A program made the position numbers and the translations under genes. From Carya illinoinensis (Eukaryota > Streptophyta > Magnoliopsida > Fagales > Juglandaceae), in contig NC_056764.1 of the NCBI RefSeq assembly GCF_018687715.1, forward strand, positions 8,198,501 to 8,262,500: DNA of 64,000 bases, written 5' to 3'. Below, in pieces: positions 23,401 through 37,300 of this stretch. How positions within the stretch are numbered: the stretch's first letter is position 1; each line of letters starts with the position of its first letter. The notes beneath the pieces were generated by a model that was given only the letters and a program-made list of their open reading frames with translations, did no database searches and was not told the origin of the DNA.

Positions 23401-24296
23401 AAATAAATAACAACAGAAATAACGAATGATTTAAACAAAAGAAACGAAAAAGGGGTTTTTTTTTCCTCTCCAATACTTACCAACCCCAGAAAGACCAATC
23501 AGGAAACGGGATGTCGTAGTGATCCTCAGTGGTGCAATAACGAAACAGCGGCAATGGCATAGACTTGTGCTCTGTCACGTTGATACGAGGCCTATCCATA
23601 CAATCAAACATCATATCCACATCAGGCACCTTCCCAGGATACCTCTTGAGAAGCAGCAACAACCCCCATATCGTAAACATCATTCGGCTCTGCACGCACG
23701 TATAATACAAATCCACGTACAGCTTCCCAGCAACGATCACGACTCGGAAAGCCGCGAATTTCTGGGCTTCCGCCAAATGGGATAGCGAAATCCCGGTCCG
23801 AGCCCATGGTTCGAGGTCGTGGTGTATCCACCGGAAGAAATCCAGGCATTTCTCGGTCGGTTTAGAGGGATGAGCTTGGGGCTGTTCGGGGATGGTGCTG
23901 GTGCCCGAGTGACAAGCAAGGTAAGAGCAATGTATGATTTTGTAAGCACGGGCTTGCCGAGTTTGTTCGAAGGTCTTGGCTGGAAACAGGTGCCACGGCG
24001 TCGGGTCTAAGTTGTGACCTGCGACGGTCTTGGTTTGGGAAGCAAAGTCGTCAACCTGTTCGATAAAATTCCACAAAAGAGAATCAGAATCCAACAAAAA
24101 TGCATACAAGAAAAGGAAGATCTGGAACAGGAAAAAAAACAGAGGACGTGAATGATGAAATGCCGCAGCAGAAAATGGAAAAAGAGAGAGATACCTTATA
24201 AAGGAGAAGGGCGGTGATGGAGAACGCAGCCAACGCAGAGACGCCAGGGAGGAGATAGGAGGGCGCACGAGCTGTGTTCTTGGGGGACAATCCCAT
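20463..24296 (-). CDS. CAP10-domain O-glucosyltransferase (rumi/POGLUT-like), six exons
   Basis: The family transfers sugars to protein or glycan acceptors in the secretory pathway. The exact substrate of the plant members is not settled. Coding exons are 24195-24296, 23481-24055, 22755-22944, 22535-22599, 21812-22022 and 20463-20810; phases join to give 496 aa. Exon 1 encodes a short cytosolic tail and one membrane anchor (residues about 14-33, LLPGVSALAAFSITALLLYK), as expected for a type II Golgi or ER protein. The CAP10 core includes CLDFFRWIHHDLEPWA, FDCMDRP, LFRYCTTEDHYDIPFPDWSFWG, WSKKWPQAYWKGNPDV and YKIYAEGYAWSVSLKYILSCGSLALI. The tail has MDRVYDYMFHLIREYSKL and a coiled, lysine-rich end. 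The exon 6 acceptor was placed at 20810 (GATCAG then GCTAAGG) because it preserves family spacing; an in-frame ATG slightly upstream is probably intronic. Confidence 0.9.
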
Positions 24297-25814
24297 GGCT
24301 GTGGCTGCGTTGCCATTTGAAATTTGAGCTCCTCTCTTTCTACTTTCTGTGTAGGCCGTTGGGACCCAACAACAAAATCAGTCACGTGGAAGTTTCAAAT
24401 CCAACTTCCAAGGGACCCGTTCCAATTCCGCAAGCAGAGGAGGCTGTTGCCTCTCCTAGGCTCCTAGCTGCGAAATAACTCTTGCCTACCTCCCCTACCC
24501 TAGAAATTGGATGCTAGAAATTAGAAGTACTACAGCTGTGAAAGTGGTGGCAAAACGTGGTGTTGGTCTGGTGCATGAAATGGATTAATTCGAACACGAC
24601 TAGTTACGTTTAATGAGTTAGAATTTTAAATCCTAATATACTTTATTAAAATAATGAGATGATAGGTTCCTATCCGTTTAATCTGTTATAAATTAATTAA
24701 AAATATATCGGCATAATATGATTCGTTTCATCTCATTTATATAAATATAAATAGATTGAATTAATCTAAATAATTTATTTAACCTAATTAATATAATTTC
24801 ATATAAAATTTTAAATCAAAAATATAAAATTAACTTTACAAGTATAAAATTACAATCTAAATAATAAAAACATCAAAATCAGAATCTAGAGAAAGTATAG
24901 GAGATGATCGTAACTCGTAAGAATTGACTCAACTTAAAATTGAGTTAAGAAATACAAAATAGGGTTAGGGTGTTTTTGTTTTTAGGTAAAAAAAGATATA
25001 ATTTTAATTTTGAGTACAAAACTTAATAGGTCACTAATAGATCAAATTGTTGACATGTTAATGACTTGAACTAACCCATTTTAATTCAAACTTGTTAAAA
25101 TTAAACACAAACTTGTTAATTTTGTGTCGTGTTCATATTGGATTAACAATTTGTATTACATATTGACACTCTAACTATAATTAATTTTTTAATGGAAATA
25201 AAATATAAATAAAAATTATTTGAACAAACTTTAAATAGACAAATCTTATATAAATTCTTGTAAAAATTATACATCTTTAAAAAATGTAAAATAAAAACTA
25301 TTTTTTATTAGTGAAACCTATTTTTTATAAAATACTTGTATATGCCTTGTTTACTAAAATTTTGTACCTAGCCTTACTCCTTTTTTTTTTTTTGGTCTTT
25401 CTTAAGGAAACCTTGATTTTGTTTTTATATCCCCTAATCCTCTCCTATATTTGTAGGACCCATTTTTTTGTTTCTTTTAATACATATAGAAAAAATTTTG
25501 TTCTTTCCTTTAAAACTCTTAAAACTAAGAAAACATTTTTATTTTTGCAATTTTAATTTCATGCTTTAAAAATAGGTTCAAAAAGTGAAATTTGTTGTCG
25601 AGCAGAACCAAAGGTAATTCAGTTTCCATTCCCCAAATTGTTTTTTCCCTTTCTTTTGAATTGGATCTTTATTAGGGAATCATAACTTAGATTTGTGCCA
25701 AGGTTTCGAAAATGAAATAGAATCTTTATTTGAATATAGTTAGTTAATCAGTTTTTTTTATAATTATTTTTCTGATAATTGAACACCATTATATGTACAT
25801 TTAAAATATTAGTA

Positions 25815-26404
25815 ATGGGCTCAATAAAGTTTAGCCAACATTTGACTAAAAAATTCACTTTTATAAATTTAGCTAACTACTTTTCAACAATACCAAATAA
25901 CAGACTTAACAAATCTATCATTATTATATTAAAATATTGATTTTGACATTTTTATTTATTTTAATTCTAATTGTAATTTGAATATTTATTGGTTATTAAA
26001 AAATTACACATTAATTTTTTAAAGTTTATATTATTCCAAGGGATAAAATTTTCTAACAATCTTTTTTTTTTTTTTTTTTTTTTTACAACGATCATATTTT
26101 TTATTTTTTAACAGTCATATTTTTTTAAGTATAGTATAGATACAAATTAAAGTAAAAAGTTACATAAATGATTAAATATGTTTAAGAAACAGAAACTAGT
26201 AAATGCAGAGGTAAGAATCGAAAAGCAAGTGGGAGAGGGAATTTTTTATGCCAAAATAATATTTACCTAGCAATTGAGGCTCAATAGATTTGACTAATGG
26301 AATTGATAAAAACTAAAATTATTGTAACTTTTTGAGTCAATTACAACCTAATTTTATGTTTCATAGTCAAATGTTGGCTAAATTTTAACTTTATTGAACC
26401 CACT
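25815..26404. mobile_element. MITE of about 590 bp with long inverted ends
   Basis: The left end reads AATGGGCTCAATAAAG followed by TTTAGCCAACATTTGACTA. The reverse complement of the right end reads AGTGGGTTCAATAAAG, a few extra bases, then TTTAGCCAACATTTGACTA. That is about 35 matching bases with one small gap. The core is AT-rich and non-coding. The flanks contain TAGTA on both sides, but the exact target duplication is unclear. Confidence 0.65.
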
Positions 26405-27262
26405 ATAGTACTATAATATGGATTTCTTTAGTGCAATATTTTACAAATCTTTTGTAAAAAAGTAAATCCCACTAATAAAAAATAATTTTTTTTTATATTT
26501 TTTTTAAATGGAGTCCATCTTTTACAAATGCTTGTATTATGCTTTTCTATTTAAGACATATACAAATTACTTTTCTAAAAAAAAAAAAAAAACCCAGGAC
26601 TGAAAACAGAAAACGTGAAAAATGTGCACACGATTGGAATGTTTCAATAATACTATGTGAGAAGAGATCCATCTTTGCAAGATTGTACGTTGAAAATAAA
26701 CAACATCTGTACTTCATTGTTTGAACTTTGAACCCAAAAATGGTTGAAGTTACTTTGGATCCACCATCTTACCTTTGCCATATGGATTAACGCTAGGCAT
26801 AATATACGTCAATAATAGTAAAATAATTTATAAATAATAATAAAATAATTTGAATTAAGATATTTTATTAAGTTTTAAAAAATGAGAAAAAAATTTAAAT
26901 AAAAAAATTATAAAATTAATAAATTGTTTAAATATAATTTTATTTTATTTTAAATTTTGAAAAAATTGTATTGTTTTTTATACTTTTTTGGAGCTTCAAA
27001 AATTTATAATAATTAAATAATAATAAGATAAAAAATTGAATATTTAAAATTGAAAAATATTTTATATTTAAATAATATTTTAAAAAAATATTTAAAAATA
27101 TCTGATAATACCTTTTGTGGTGTCACAGATTTTCCTTGGACCTAGGCCTATGACATCCCTCCATAAGCAAACTGGGTCTGTCTTAAGAGTGAAATTTTTG
27201 CTTTTATGTCGGTGAGTTCTCCAAATTATTTTTGAATAATGATTCGTACAATTTTTTTTTAC

Positions 27263-27432
27263 GAGAAATACTATTTGCAGTCGTGATTATGCAAATAACG
27301 TGCAGTTATTTTAAAAAATTAATTAATATGGGACCTACATGAAAAAAAACTAACTTTTTAATCGTGAACTCTACTCTTTTTCAAAACGATTGTGTGGCGT
27401 TTACAATTCTACGATTATATGTAGCATTACTC
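27263..27432. mobile_element. 170-bp MITE with GAGTAATGCTA-like ends
   Basis: The left end GAGAAATACTATTTGCAGTCGT is a diverged match to the reverse complement of the right end, GAGTAATGCTACATATAATCG. The interior is short and non-coding. It resembles a common small dicot MITE. Confidence 0.5.
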
Positions 27433-28345
27433 TTTTTTTACCGACTCTATGCTATAATTTTCTTTTTCCACGTTCTCTCCGCGCTCAAAGGATGCGTGGA
27501 GGGTTTTTTAAGTAAGAAGGTAATCATAGTATACTGAGAGTGGACCTACTCACTTGGAGTTGGACTTCTGTCTTCTTTACTCACTATTTTGATTCTTTTT
27601 GAACCCACCTATAAAAATGGGCAAACCCAATTATTTTGTTTAATGCTAGTGGTGGGTTCTATAGAGATTTACGATAGAGGACACTATATAGGAGGTTTGG
27701 TGGACATGTTTTTTCCGAAGTGGAAAATTAGATGATATTAGATCATTTAAGGTGAGAATTGAAACCTTTAATAGTTAACATCCATACACCTTATGAAAAA
27801 CACTCCCACATATGAAAAGCTGTAAGAGTGGGGTGTGTAATGTGAATAGTGGCTGATTTGTAGCAAAACTCTATAGATTGTATCATACACACACCTGTGC
27901 GCTCTCTCTAAGCGTAGTTTCAAGGTCTAAACGATTTTTTCACTATGTTATTGTGACCTGATGACATGATGGACAGACAGCAAAGAAATGGTGGTAATCA
28001 AAGAGGGAAGCGTACATGAAACTTCTCAAATCATATAAACTCAGCTTCTGTTATGAAGACTTTATGTGCTATGAACACTTTCCATGCACATAATCTCATG
28101 ACTTAAATGAAAGCAAAGGTACAATGGATGCACACAGCAAGCCAATCTGAAAGTTAAGGGGAGTAATTTATACCTTTTTAAAAAAGAGGTCGCATTGAGA
28201 TGACAGTAAATACAAAGTATTCTTTAGTCAACCTCTACTGAGACGTTTTTTTTTTTTTTGTTGGCTTTCAACACAAGCCTAATTCAACGTTGCTTTCTAG
28301 AAGTTACCAGATAGCCCCTCCATAATACTTACTCTTGCACATAGT

Positions 28346-31300
28346 TCAAACTGAAAAAATCTTCCTCACTTTCTTCATCTTCCTTCGGCATATGGGACAC
28401 GTTCCTGCCTCTTCTGCAATCCTGCAGAGTTAACAGATTTGAACATCTGACTTTCCGCTAAATTTGGAGAAGTTGGAAATGATTGGAAACAAAATCTATT
28501 GTGACAATGAAGATAGACTCTATTCAAAGCTCATAATTGAAATATTTTAACAAATCTAGCAATGAGGGGGCACAACAATTTATTTGGACCGCTTCATAGT
28601 GTCTATGAATTATGGTTGGAAGCTGTGATAAGTGGTATGGAGTCTAGCATTAGATTATCAAAAGTACTTTTCACTCAAATTAAGCCTCTATGGCTGCAAA
28701 TCAAATCTAATAAGCCTTAATCCCAACATGTTGGAGCTGGCTTCATGACCCTTTTTTAAACAACCAGAATTGGCTACAAGCCGTTTCTAATAGCATCAAA
28801 ATCCAAAGTCATAAGTTTTTAAACCTAGATTTCTTGAAGTAGCAATTGTGGTGTATATTTACCTCGTTCCGCATGTAAAACAGGCAGCACAGTGCCCACA
28901 TGGAAGAAAGAAGCAGTCTCTAGGGGCATCAAAGCAAATGACACAAAGACACCGGGGATTATTGATGCTTTCCCCTTCTGTTATTTGCTGTCCCTCAATA
29001 CCATTGACTGCAAGCCGGGCCTCTGGATCCTCATCATCTTGTGAAACAGAATCATAAGAGGAACCCCAACTTGAAATATCATCATCTTTGTGCATGAGCA
29101 ATGGGACTTGTTCAGTTCCGAGCTCCCCTGCTTGAAATCCAGTTGGGTTTTCATCTGTGGTTTGGAACGTGTTGGAGAATCTGAAGGCGGATAAGATCAG
29201 GATGGTCATTATACCTGCATTCAGGAAGGTGGTGAATATGCATATGAACATTTCCATTTGATCCCATGAGAAGGAAATTAATGCATGCCAAAATAACCTG
29301 ATCCAAGAAAATATGTGATCCACCGTGGTCCAAAAGACAGTTTGACATACCATCCAACATCAGTACCCTGACAGAATCAAAATGCGTCCAAATTAGCATA
29401 AAAATGATAAGTTTTTATAATTGAGATATAAATAATAGAAAAATCTTTAAAAAGCAATGGAATATGAATAGTATTCATAAAAGTCAGAAAGTGAGTCTTT
29501 TACCTCCATAGGATGTGGAGAAGTTAAGACGGCAACATTTCTTCCAAGAAGAAAAAGCTTCAAACTACATATATAGTTACCCAGGGAGCACTTGTAATAT
29601 GCCTCAGTTGTATTATAGACTAAAGCATTTATGGACAACTGCAACTCTACCTGTATATAGCAGCATTCATAGCAGATAAATTATCTAATGGTCTGATAGT
29701 GTCTGCATGTGCATGTGAAGTACTAAAATATCACCATCAATAAGAGCTTAACTGTTATAAAACTAAAGAGAAGTGGCAAATGATTGGAAGCTACACTCAT
29801 AGCCTTGCGGCACTTGTCTAGCCTAAACATCTCCAGAAGAGCAGTAAATATCCTACGGTGTTTGTTTGACCTAAACGGCTCCCGAATAATAGTAAATATT
29901 TTGCCAAAACTATGTTACGCACATAAACTCCATAAGAGCACAACTCCAAGAGAGCAGTGAATTTAATCTTAATACGATCATAAATTAATATGGTGGATCT
30001 GTTCACCAAAATATTACCAATTGCATCATTTAAGGAGTTGATACACAATATCGAAATGCATCAACAAAAGATTAAATCTCTACATACCTTTAAGGGGGAG
30101 AAAATAAATCAAACGAATTGTACTCTTTTTCCTTCTTTAAGGCTTTGTGTCACTGGATTATTCTTTGTAAGGTTTTAACGAGAAAATTTTAAAACATTCA
30201 AAGACACATAGAATGTTGTACTCTTTTTCATTCGCCACAAGCATTTCCCACTGGGTTTTCTTTAACAAAGTTTTAACAAGGTATATTTTTTGTGTATGGT
30301 CATCCAATGGGGAGCTATAAATATATGCATTTGGTGGATGACCATATAGACTACACCTTATTGTGTTTGTTGTATATGTAATTTGACTAGCACAACAAAT
30401 ATAGTTTGTTGTAAATTTGGGGGTTTCTTGTACATATGGGCACAACAAACTATGAATTTGTTGTGCATAAAATTGTTTGTTGTTTATATGATTTGGTTGG
30501 TACAACAAACTATCATGGAGTTGCCTATAAAATTATGTCTTGATGATCATTTGTAAGATATAAGAACAGAAAGATAAGTGAATGATATTGAGCTCTTGGA
30601 GCCAATTATATTGCAATATCTCAATTTTCTTACTTCTCTTTTGTAATCATTTACTATTTCTCTTTAGTTTTATAATACGTTATCAGCACGAGACTCTAGC
30701 CAATTGATGTTGAAAGCTATCTGTGAGATTTCTCTGATCATTGTAAGTATTTCTACAACTTTATAATGTCATTTTATAATTATCATGTCAGCATGATGTA
30801 TTTATAAATATTGATCTTATTATGAATGATGTTATAATATATATTCTATGCAATACTTTTTGAAATAAAATATTATAATGTCAATGCAATTCTTATGACT
30901 TCATAAAGTTATAATTCTTTTATATTCTTAATCTCATAATATCTACTTATTCGATTTTTAATATATTTGTTATAAATAATGTTAAATCTTACAAAATTAG
31001 AATTTTTTGCTCTCGATGTTTCTGGAAATATTGACCAATCTTGGATTCTGAAATCCATCTTGATGCAATGAACCTTGGAAATACTATTCAAGAAAAGAGT
31101 GAAACGTCTTCGCCATCATTTACATAAAGAATTGGAAACTGAGTAACTTACTAGAAAGATCCATTATTCTATAGAATAGTTTGAGGGAGAAATACGAGCA
31201 CCAGAAGACCATAATCTTTCCAAAGGCTCGCTATGATTGGATGTAACTGAGTTTGCAAGATTTTAAAACAGTATCTAAATACAACTATGCACTTTTCAAA

Positions 31301-34300
31301 ATAAGCTCACAGCTGAAATCATGTGGAGAGAAAATTACTGATGAGAATATGTTAGAAAAAACATATGCCACATTTCATGCATTGAATGTACTCTTGCAGT
31401 AGCAATATCAAGAACGCAATTTCACAAAATATTATGAACTAATATCTTGTTTATTAGTGGATGAACAGAACAATGACCTTTTAATGATGATTGTGGTTAC
31501 AACAAATAATTTTCCTTCTTTGCCTTATAATCATATTATATTTCAGTTATTATCTTCAAATACATTGTAATTTTCCTTTAAATTAATAAAGTTTTATATG
31601 TGTTTTGCTTTTATAAAGAAGCATGGATTTTACTGATTAATCAATTTGAAGAAAATTAGTAGAGATGTTATTCTCACAAACAGTTTTACCACAAGACATA
31701 ATGTAGATGAGAAGATGTGTGGTACAATTGTCTACGAGACATAAATTTCCACTAATTTTCTTCAAATTGATTAATCAATAAAATCCATGCTTCTTTATAA
31801 AAGTAAAACACATATAAAACTTCATTAATTGAAAGGAAAATTACAATGTATTTGAAGATAATGACTAAAATATAATATGATTACAAGGCAAAGAAGGAAA
31901 ATTATTTGTTGTAACCATAATCATCACTGATCAAGAAAATATGTATTTCCGTTGAAGTTCACAAATAAATCAGAAACACCTAGGTGGGTGAGATCCATTC
32001 TATTTGGAGTATAAGTTAGATCTATTGGCTTCTTGTGACCAACAAAATTCCTTTCGACCCCCTTTTCCTTTTCTTTAATGGAAGCCTAATATAGGTCTAC
32101 CAAATGTTTTGGTGTACAACAAATACGTAACCAATATTCATTCATACCACATGTATAACGTTTATCCTCATAGTTTTTTACAGGCTTATTCTGCAAGCCT
32201 TTATTTTCATCATTTTTTGTCTCGATGTTGTTCCACTTCTGGTGGTATAGTGAGTTTTTCTTTTGAGTAATTTTGAGTACAGTCTCCTTGATTTTTATAG
32301 CTCTTCCTACCACATCCACGTCCTCGGCCACATCTTTATGATTATAAAATGAGGTTCCATCCTCTTCAGGGAATGAAGTAGAACCAGTTGAATGAGATTG
32401 ATGATTTTTCATTAAAAGTTCATTGATTTGTTCAGCCACTAACAGACAAGATATTAGTTCAAAATATTTTGTGAATTTTCATTTTCGATATTGCTGCTAC
32501 AAGAGCACATTCGAGGCATAAAATCTATGTTTTATCAATGACTTTCTCTCCACATAATTTCAGCTGAGCTTATTTTGAAAAGTGCAGAATTGTATCCAAA
32601 CACTGTTTTAAAATCTTGCAACCTCAGGTACATCCAATCATAGCGAGTCTTTGGAAGGATTACGGTCTTCTAGTGCTCGTATCTCTACCTCAGACTATTC
32701 CATAGAATCAAGGGATCTTTTATATTAAGGTACTCAGTTTTCAATTCTTCATGTAAATAATGGCAAAGAAAAATCATTGCTTTGGCACAATCCTACAGGG
32801 ACATTTCATTCTTTTCTTAAATAGTATTTACAGGGTTCATTGCATCAAGATGGATTTTTTTTTTTTTTTGATAAATAAATTTGAAACATGCAATGCATCA
32901 AGATGGATTTCAACATCCAATATCCAAGATTAGTAATTGTTTCCAGAAACTTCGAGAGCAACAAATTCTAATTTTGTAATATTTGACATTATTTATAAAA
33001 AATATATTAAAAATCGAATAAGTAAATATTATGAGATTAAGAATATACAAGAATTATAAACTCTATAAGTCATATGAATTGCATTAACATTATAATATTT
33101 TATTTCAAAAAGTATTGCATAGAATATATTTTATAACATCATTCATAATAATATCAATATTTATAAATACATCATGTTGACATGATGATTATAAAATGAT
33201 ATTATAAAATTGTAGAAAGACTTAAAGTAATCAGAAAAATCTCACAGATAGCTTTCAATGTCAAAGAACATGACATTTGGCTAAAGTCTCATGTTGATAA
33301 CGTGTTATAAAACTAAAGAGAATGATTGAAAGATTACAAAAGAGAAGTATGAATATTGAGAGACTGCAATATACTTGGTTCTTCAAAAGCTCAATATCAT
33401 TCACTTCTCTTTATTTTCTTGTGTTTTACAAATGATCCTCAAGATAACATTTTATAGGCAACTCCTTGGTAATTTGTTAATTCATAGTTTGTTGTGCCAA
33501 TGTAATCATATGTACAACAAACTCTCAAATGCACAACAAACTCATGTGCTAACCAAATAATGACATGTACATCAAACACAATAAGGTGTAGTTGACATAG
33601 TCATCCACCAAATGTATATATTTATAACATTAACGAAGCAAAAAGAATCCATCCTTTTTCTGTTTTAAACTTGAGAAAGATTACCAGCAGCAAGTACTGA
33701 GTTTCTTTGGTGCAATTTGCAGCGCTCTAATCATGTTCTTATATAAATCTTCTTAACAAAGATGCAAATACTGCAAGGGAGTGTTTTTTTTTTTTTTTCA
33801 TTTAGGGAGTATGGTGCAATCATCATTTTCAATATGGAGTTTTGGATATATGGCTTTGGCCAATTATATACTATATGTTATTGCGCAATATAGTAAACAC
33901 CTTTTGGATGGATTACCGTGTGGCCAGATTGTTAGAGAGGCTCTAACCATCCAGCTAAAAAACTCATGGTTTTCAACATTGCTAAAAACCTTGGCCAGAA
34001 TTCCTGATCTCAAACTTGAGGCCTCTTGGCAAAGGTTCCGGTGAATATAACATATCACAGAGCTTCCCCATTCTCTGCTTTGGGTTGAACAATCAAGTAA
34101 CTCGCCAGGAATCATCAGATCAACAAAGACTTTTAATCTTCCACACACCATATCAGTCGGCACAGGTAGAAATGACCAAATCAGCTGAGAAAACCTAATG
34201 GGATTGTAGATGCAAGATTTTGGCTAGGACTAGGTGACTAAGTTGATAAATTTGAATAGAACTAGGTGACTAAAATGATAGAGTTTATCCTATCATTAAA

Positions 34301-37300
34301 TTTGTATTTTGGATGAATGTAAATTATTTATTGACTTTATCTATAACAATATTGAGTTTATTTAGGAGTTATTATAGAACTTTTTTTTTTTTTTATAAGA
34401 ATCATTTTAGAAAAGTCATATGTGTGAAAATCGAGTCCCAAGGAATCTACACTTATCTAGAGTAGAGGTTGAAATGAAATTTGTTACTGTAGAGAAGATT
34501 TATCACAAAGTGTCAGCATTCCGTCAGGAGGATTCTTTGCGACAGACTTGCTCTGTTAGCAGAGTCCTATTGAAACTAAAATTGCTTTTAGATTGTTTAT
34601 TTAAGGGATCATACTGGTTAGGATTTGAGAGATTCAGATATGGATATTTTCTAGAATACTTTCCGATGCATATTTTTGTGAGAAGATTCATTGGAGAATT
34701 TTCATATTATTTCTCCTCTTAAAAAGTATGATCATGCTCCATGTTGGAGGATTGATTGGTTAAGTTTCAGCTACTAGAATTTTAGGAGAAAAGCCAATAT
34801 TTGAATATTGTCAGAAGTTTTGGCTGCAACTACGGTATAGACAAATGGGTCGTTTGTCTGGTTAAGTAAGAGAGTCAATTGACAAAAATTTTGTAATTGA
34901 AAACTTGCTTGTAACTTGATTTTTAAATAATAAAATTGACTTTTCTGACTTTGGCTATCTTGTAGGGTTTTAACTTTAAAGAGTTTCCCTTCGTTACCGA
35001 TCTTCGTATTATGCAATTTATTTACTTTATGTTATTGCTTAATAATTAAATAATTGCATGATTGACGACTAACCAATTGGTTGAGTGAATTGGTAGATAC
35101 TTCCGTGAATACACATGGGTACCCACATGGGTGCTTGGGATACTGCCATGTGTATTCACGGAAATATCTACCAATTCACTCAACCAATTGGTTAGTTGTC
35201 AATCATGTAATTATTTAATAATTAAGTAATAACATAAAGTAAATAAATTGCATAACACCAAGATTGGTAACGAAGGAAAATCCTTTAAAGAACTCTTTAA
35301 AAGTAAAACCCTACGGGGCAGCCAAACCCAGAAAAGTCAATTTATTATTTGAAAATCAAGTTACAAGCAAGTTCTCAATTACAAAACATTTGTCAATTGA
35401 CTCTCTTACTTAACCAAACAAACGGTGTCTCTACTGTAGTAGAAGCCAAAACCTTTAACAATCTTCAAATATTGGCTTTTCTCCTGGAACTCTAGTGGCT
35501 GAAACTCGACCAATCAATTCTCCAACATGGAGCACAATCACTCTTTGAGAGAAATAATATGAAAATTCTCCAAGGAATTTTCTCACAAAAATATGCACCA
35601 AAAAGTGCTCTAGAAAATATCCATATTTGAATATCTACAAATCCTAACAAGTAAGATCCCTTAAATAAACAATCTCAATCTGAAAGCAATTTTAGTTTCA
35701 GTAGGACTATGCTGATGGAGCGAGTCTATCACGATAAATCCCCTCTACAGTAACTGATTTCAGTTCAACCTCTTCTTTGGATAAGTGCGAATTCCTTAAG
35801 ACTCGATTTTCACACATATGACTTATCTAAAACAATCTATAATAACTCCTAGATAAACTTAATATTATTATAGACAAAGTCAATAAATAATTTACATTCA
35901 TCCAAAATGCAAATTTAATGATAAGATAAACTCTATCATTTTAGTCACCTAGTCCTATTCAAACTTATTAACTTAGTCATCTAGTCCTAGCCAAAATCTT
36001 GCATCTACAATCTTCCCCTTTGGCGGATTGGTGGCACACTCTTGCATCTACAGGGATGATACTGACAGAAGCAGCAGTTATTCCTTTTCTAATGACCACA
36101 CTAAGGACCTTTTTCCTTTACCTGTGAAGAATAGCAGGAGAGAGGGTGGCACAGGATCCACCACTCTAGCTTTCTTATCCTTGACATTGGTTGTTTTCTG
36201 GCTACTAACTAGATCGAAGATTTGGTAATTAAAATTTCACAGAAATCTGTTTAATCAGTACAATACTTATTACCTCTCCTCATATCTCAACGAATTAACA
36301 CTACAAATAACTTGCCATGGCCTATAATATAATCTTGTGAAGGAAAATTACAGGCTCAGATCTTCTCGTTAGGTATATGGATTTAAAAAAACTCAAAAAG
36401 TAATAAAATGACCATGTAGTGATATAGAGTGCACTAAACATTAGGAAAATTACCTCGACCTCCTCGGAGTGCAAGTTCCCCACTGCAATGTAGTAATTGG
36501 AGGGCTTTGAAATTTTCTGTTGGATCTTACCACTTCCTGCAATGTAGATGGGTTTTAAACATCATACTCACATCAAAGTGGGAATAAAACATGGTAGGTC
36601 CTCTCAATTTCCAATGGTAAACTAATGGAATTTACCAGAAATAATATTCCAAGACAGAGTTGTATTGGGATATGATGGGTCCTCTATCCATTCAATGAGG
36701 CTTTCTCTACCTGCAGATTTAACAAGAATTACGAATTTATGACAAGATACATGAACTAAAGAACATTTTTGTAACAATGTTTCTGTTCAAATCTGCAATC
36801 CAACTAACAGTTAGGCATAAAGGATAAATCCAAAGTTTGATGGATCGTCCAATTGTAGGATATATTTCTAGCTTACTGTGTACTTAGGCAATGTAAAGTT
36901 ACTTGATGTTCCACTTGTGAACTACTTGGACAGCACTTGCTATATACTGCAGAACTTTGCTAGATGAAAGGATGGATCTCAATCAAATGGTGGCATTTAG
37001 AACTGAATTAAATTCTAAGCTGTTCCAGAAACACTACTCCCATTCTTCCAGCTATTTAGTTTTGCATAAGAGTAGATTCTTGATTCCAATAAAGGGTATC
37101 TGACTTAAAAAAACTGGTATCTGAATAAGTATTTCATTCTAAACAAAACAAAAGTTAAAATACCATTAAATTTAAGGATGGAATTGGAATTTAGAAAATA
37201 CCTTGGGCAATCACTAGGGATAGAGGCGAGGGACTTGTTGATTTTACGTTGTATAAGATATCCACTCTAGATCCTTTGTTTAGGAAGTATATCCACTCCT

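Larger units (their letters stand above)
24400..28345. other. AT-rich intergenic region with MITEs
   Basis: No gene is supported. 24570-25180 carries GTGTCGTGTTCATATTGG and inverted fragments of it (TTCGAACACGACTAG), which I recall as an old dispersed dicot repeat. Poly(T) runs lie at 25381 and 26064. 26819-27110 resembles a badly decayed family A MITE. 27440-28340 shows nothing recognisable and includes the 3' flank of the APD gene. Confidence 0.55.

Noticed and set aside
23477..24385. 302-codon continuous minus-strand frame as a single exon of the glucosyltransferase
   Set aside because: Its first 108 codons read through exon 1 in the wrong frame and an intron. Starting at 24296 with a splice at 24195/24055 gives the membrane anchor and the family sequence.
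28848..29057. 69-codon plus-strand frame opposite the APD RING exon
   Set aside because: It is a shadow of the coding exon at 28863-29214.
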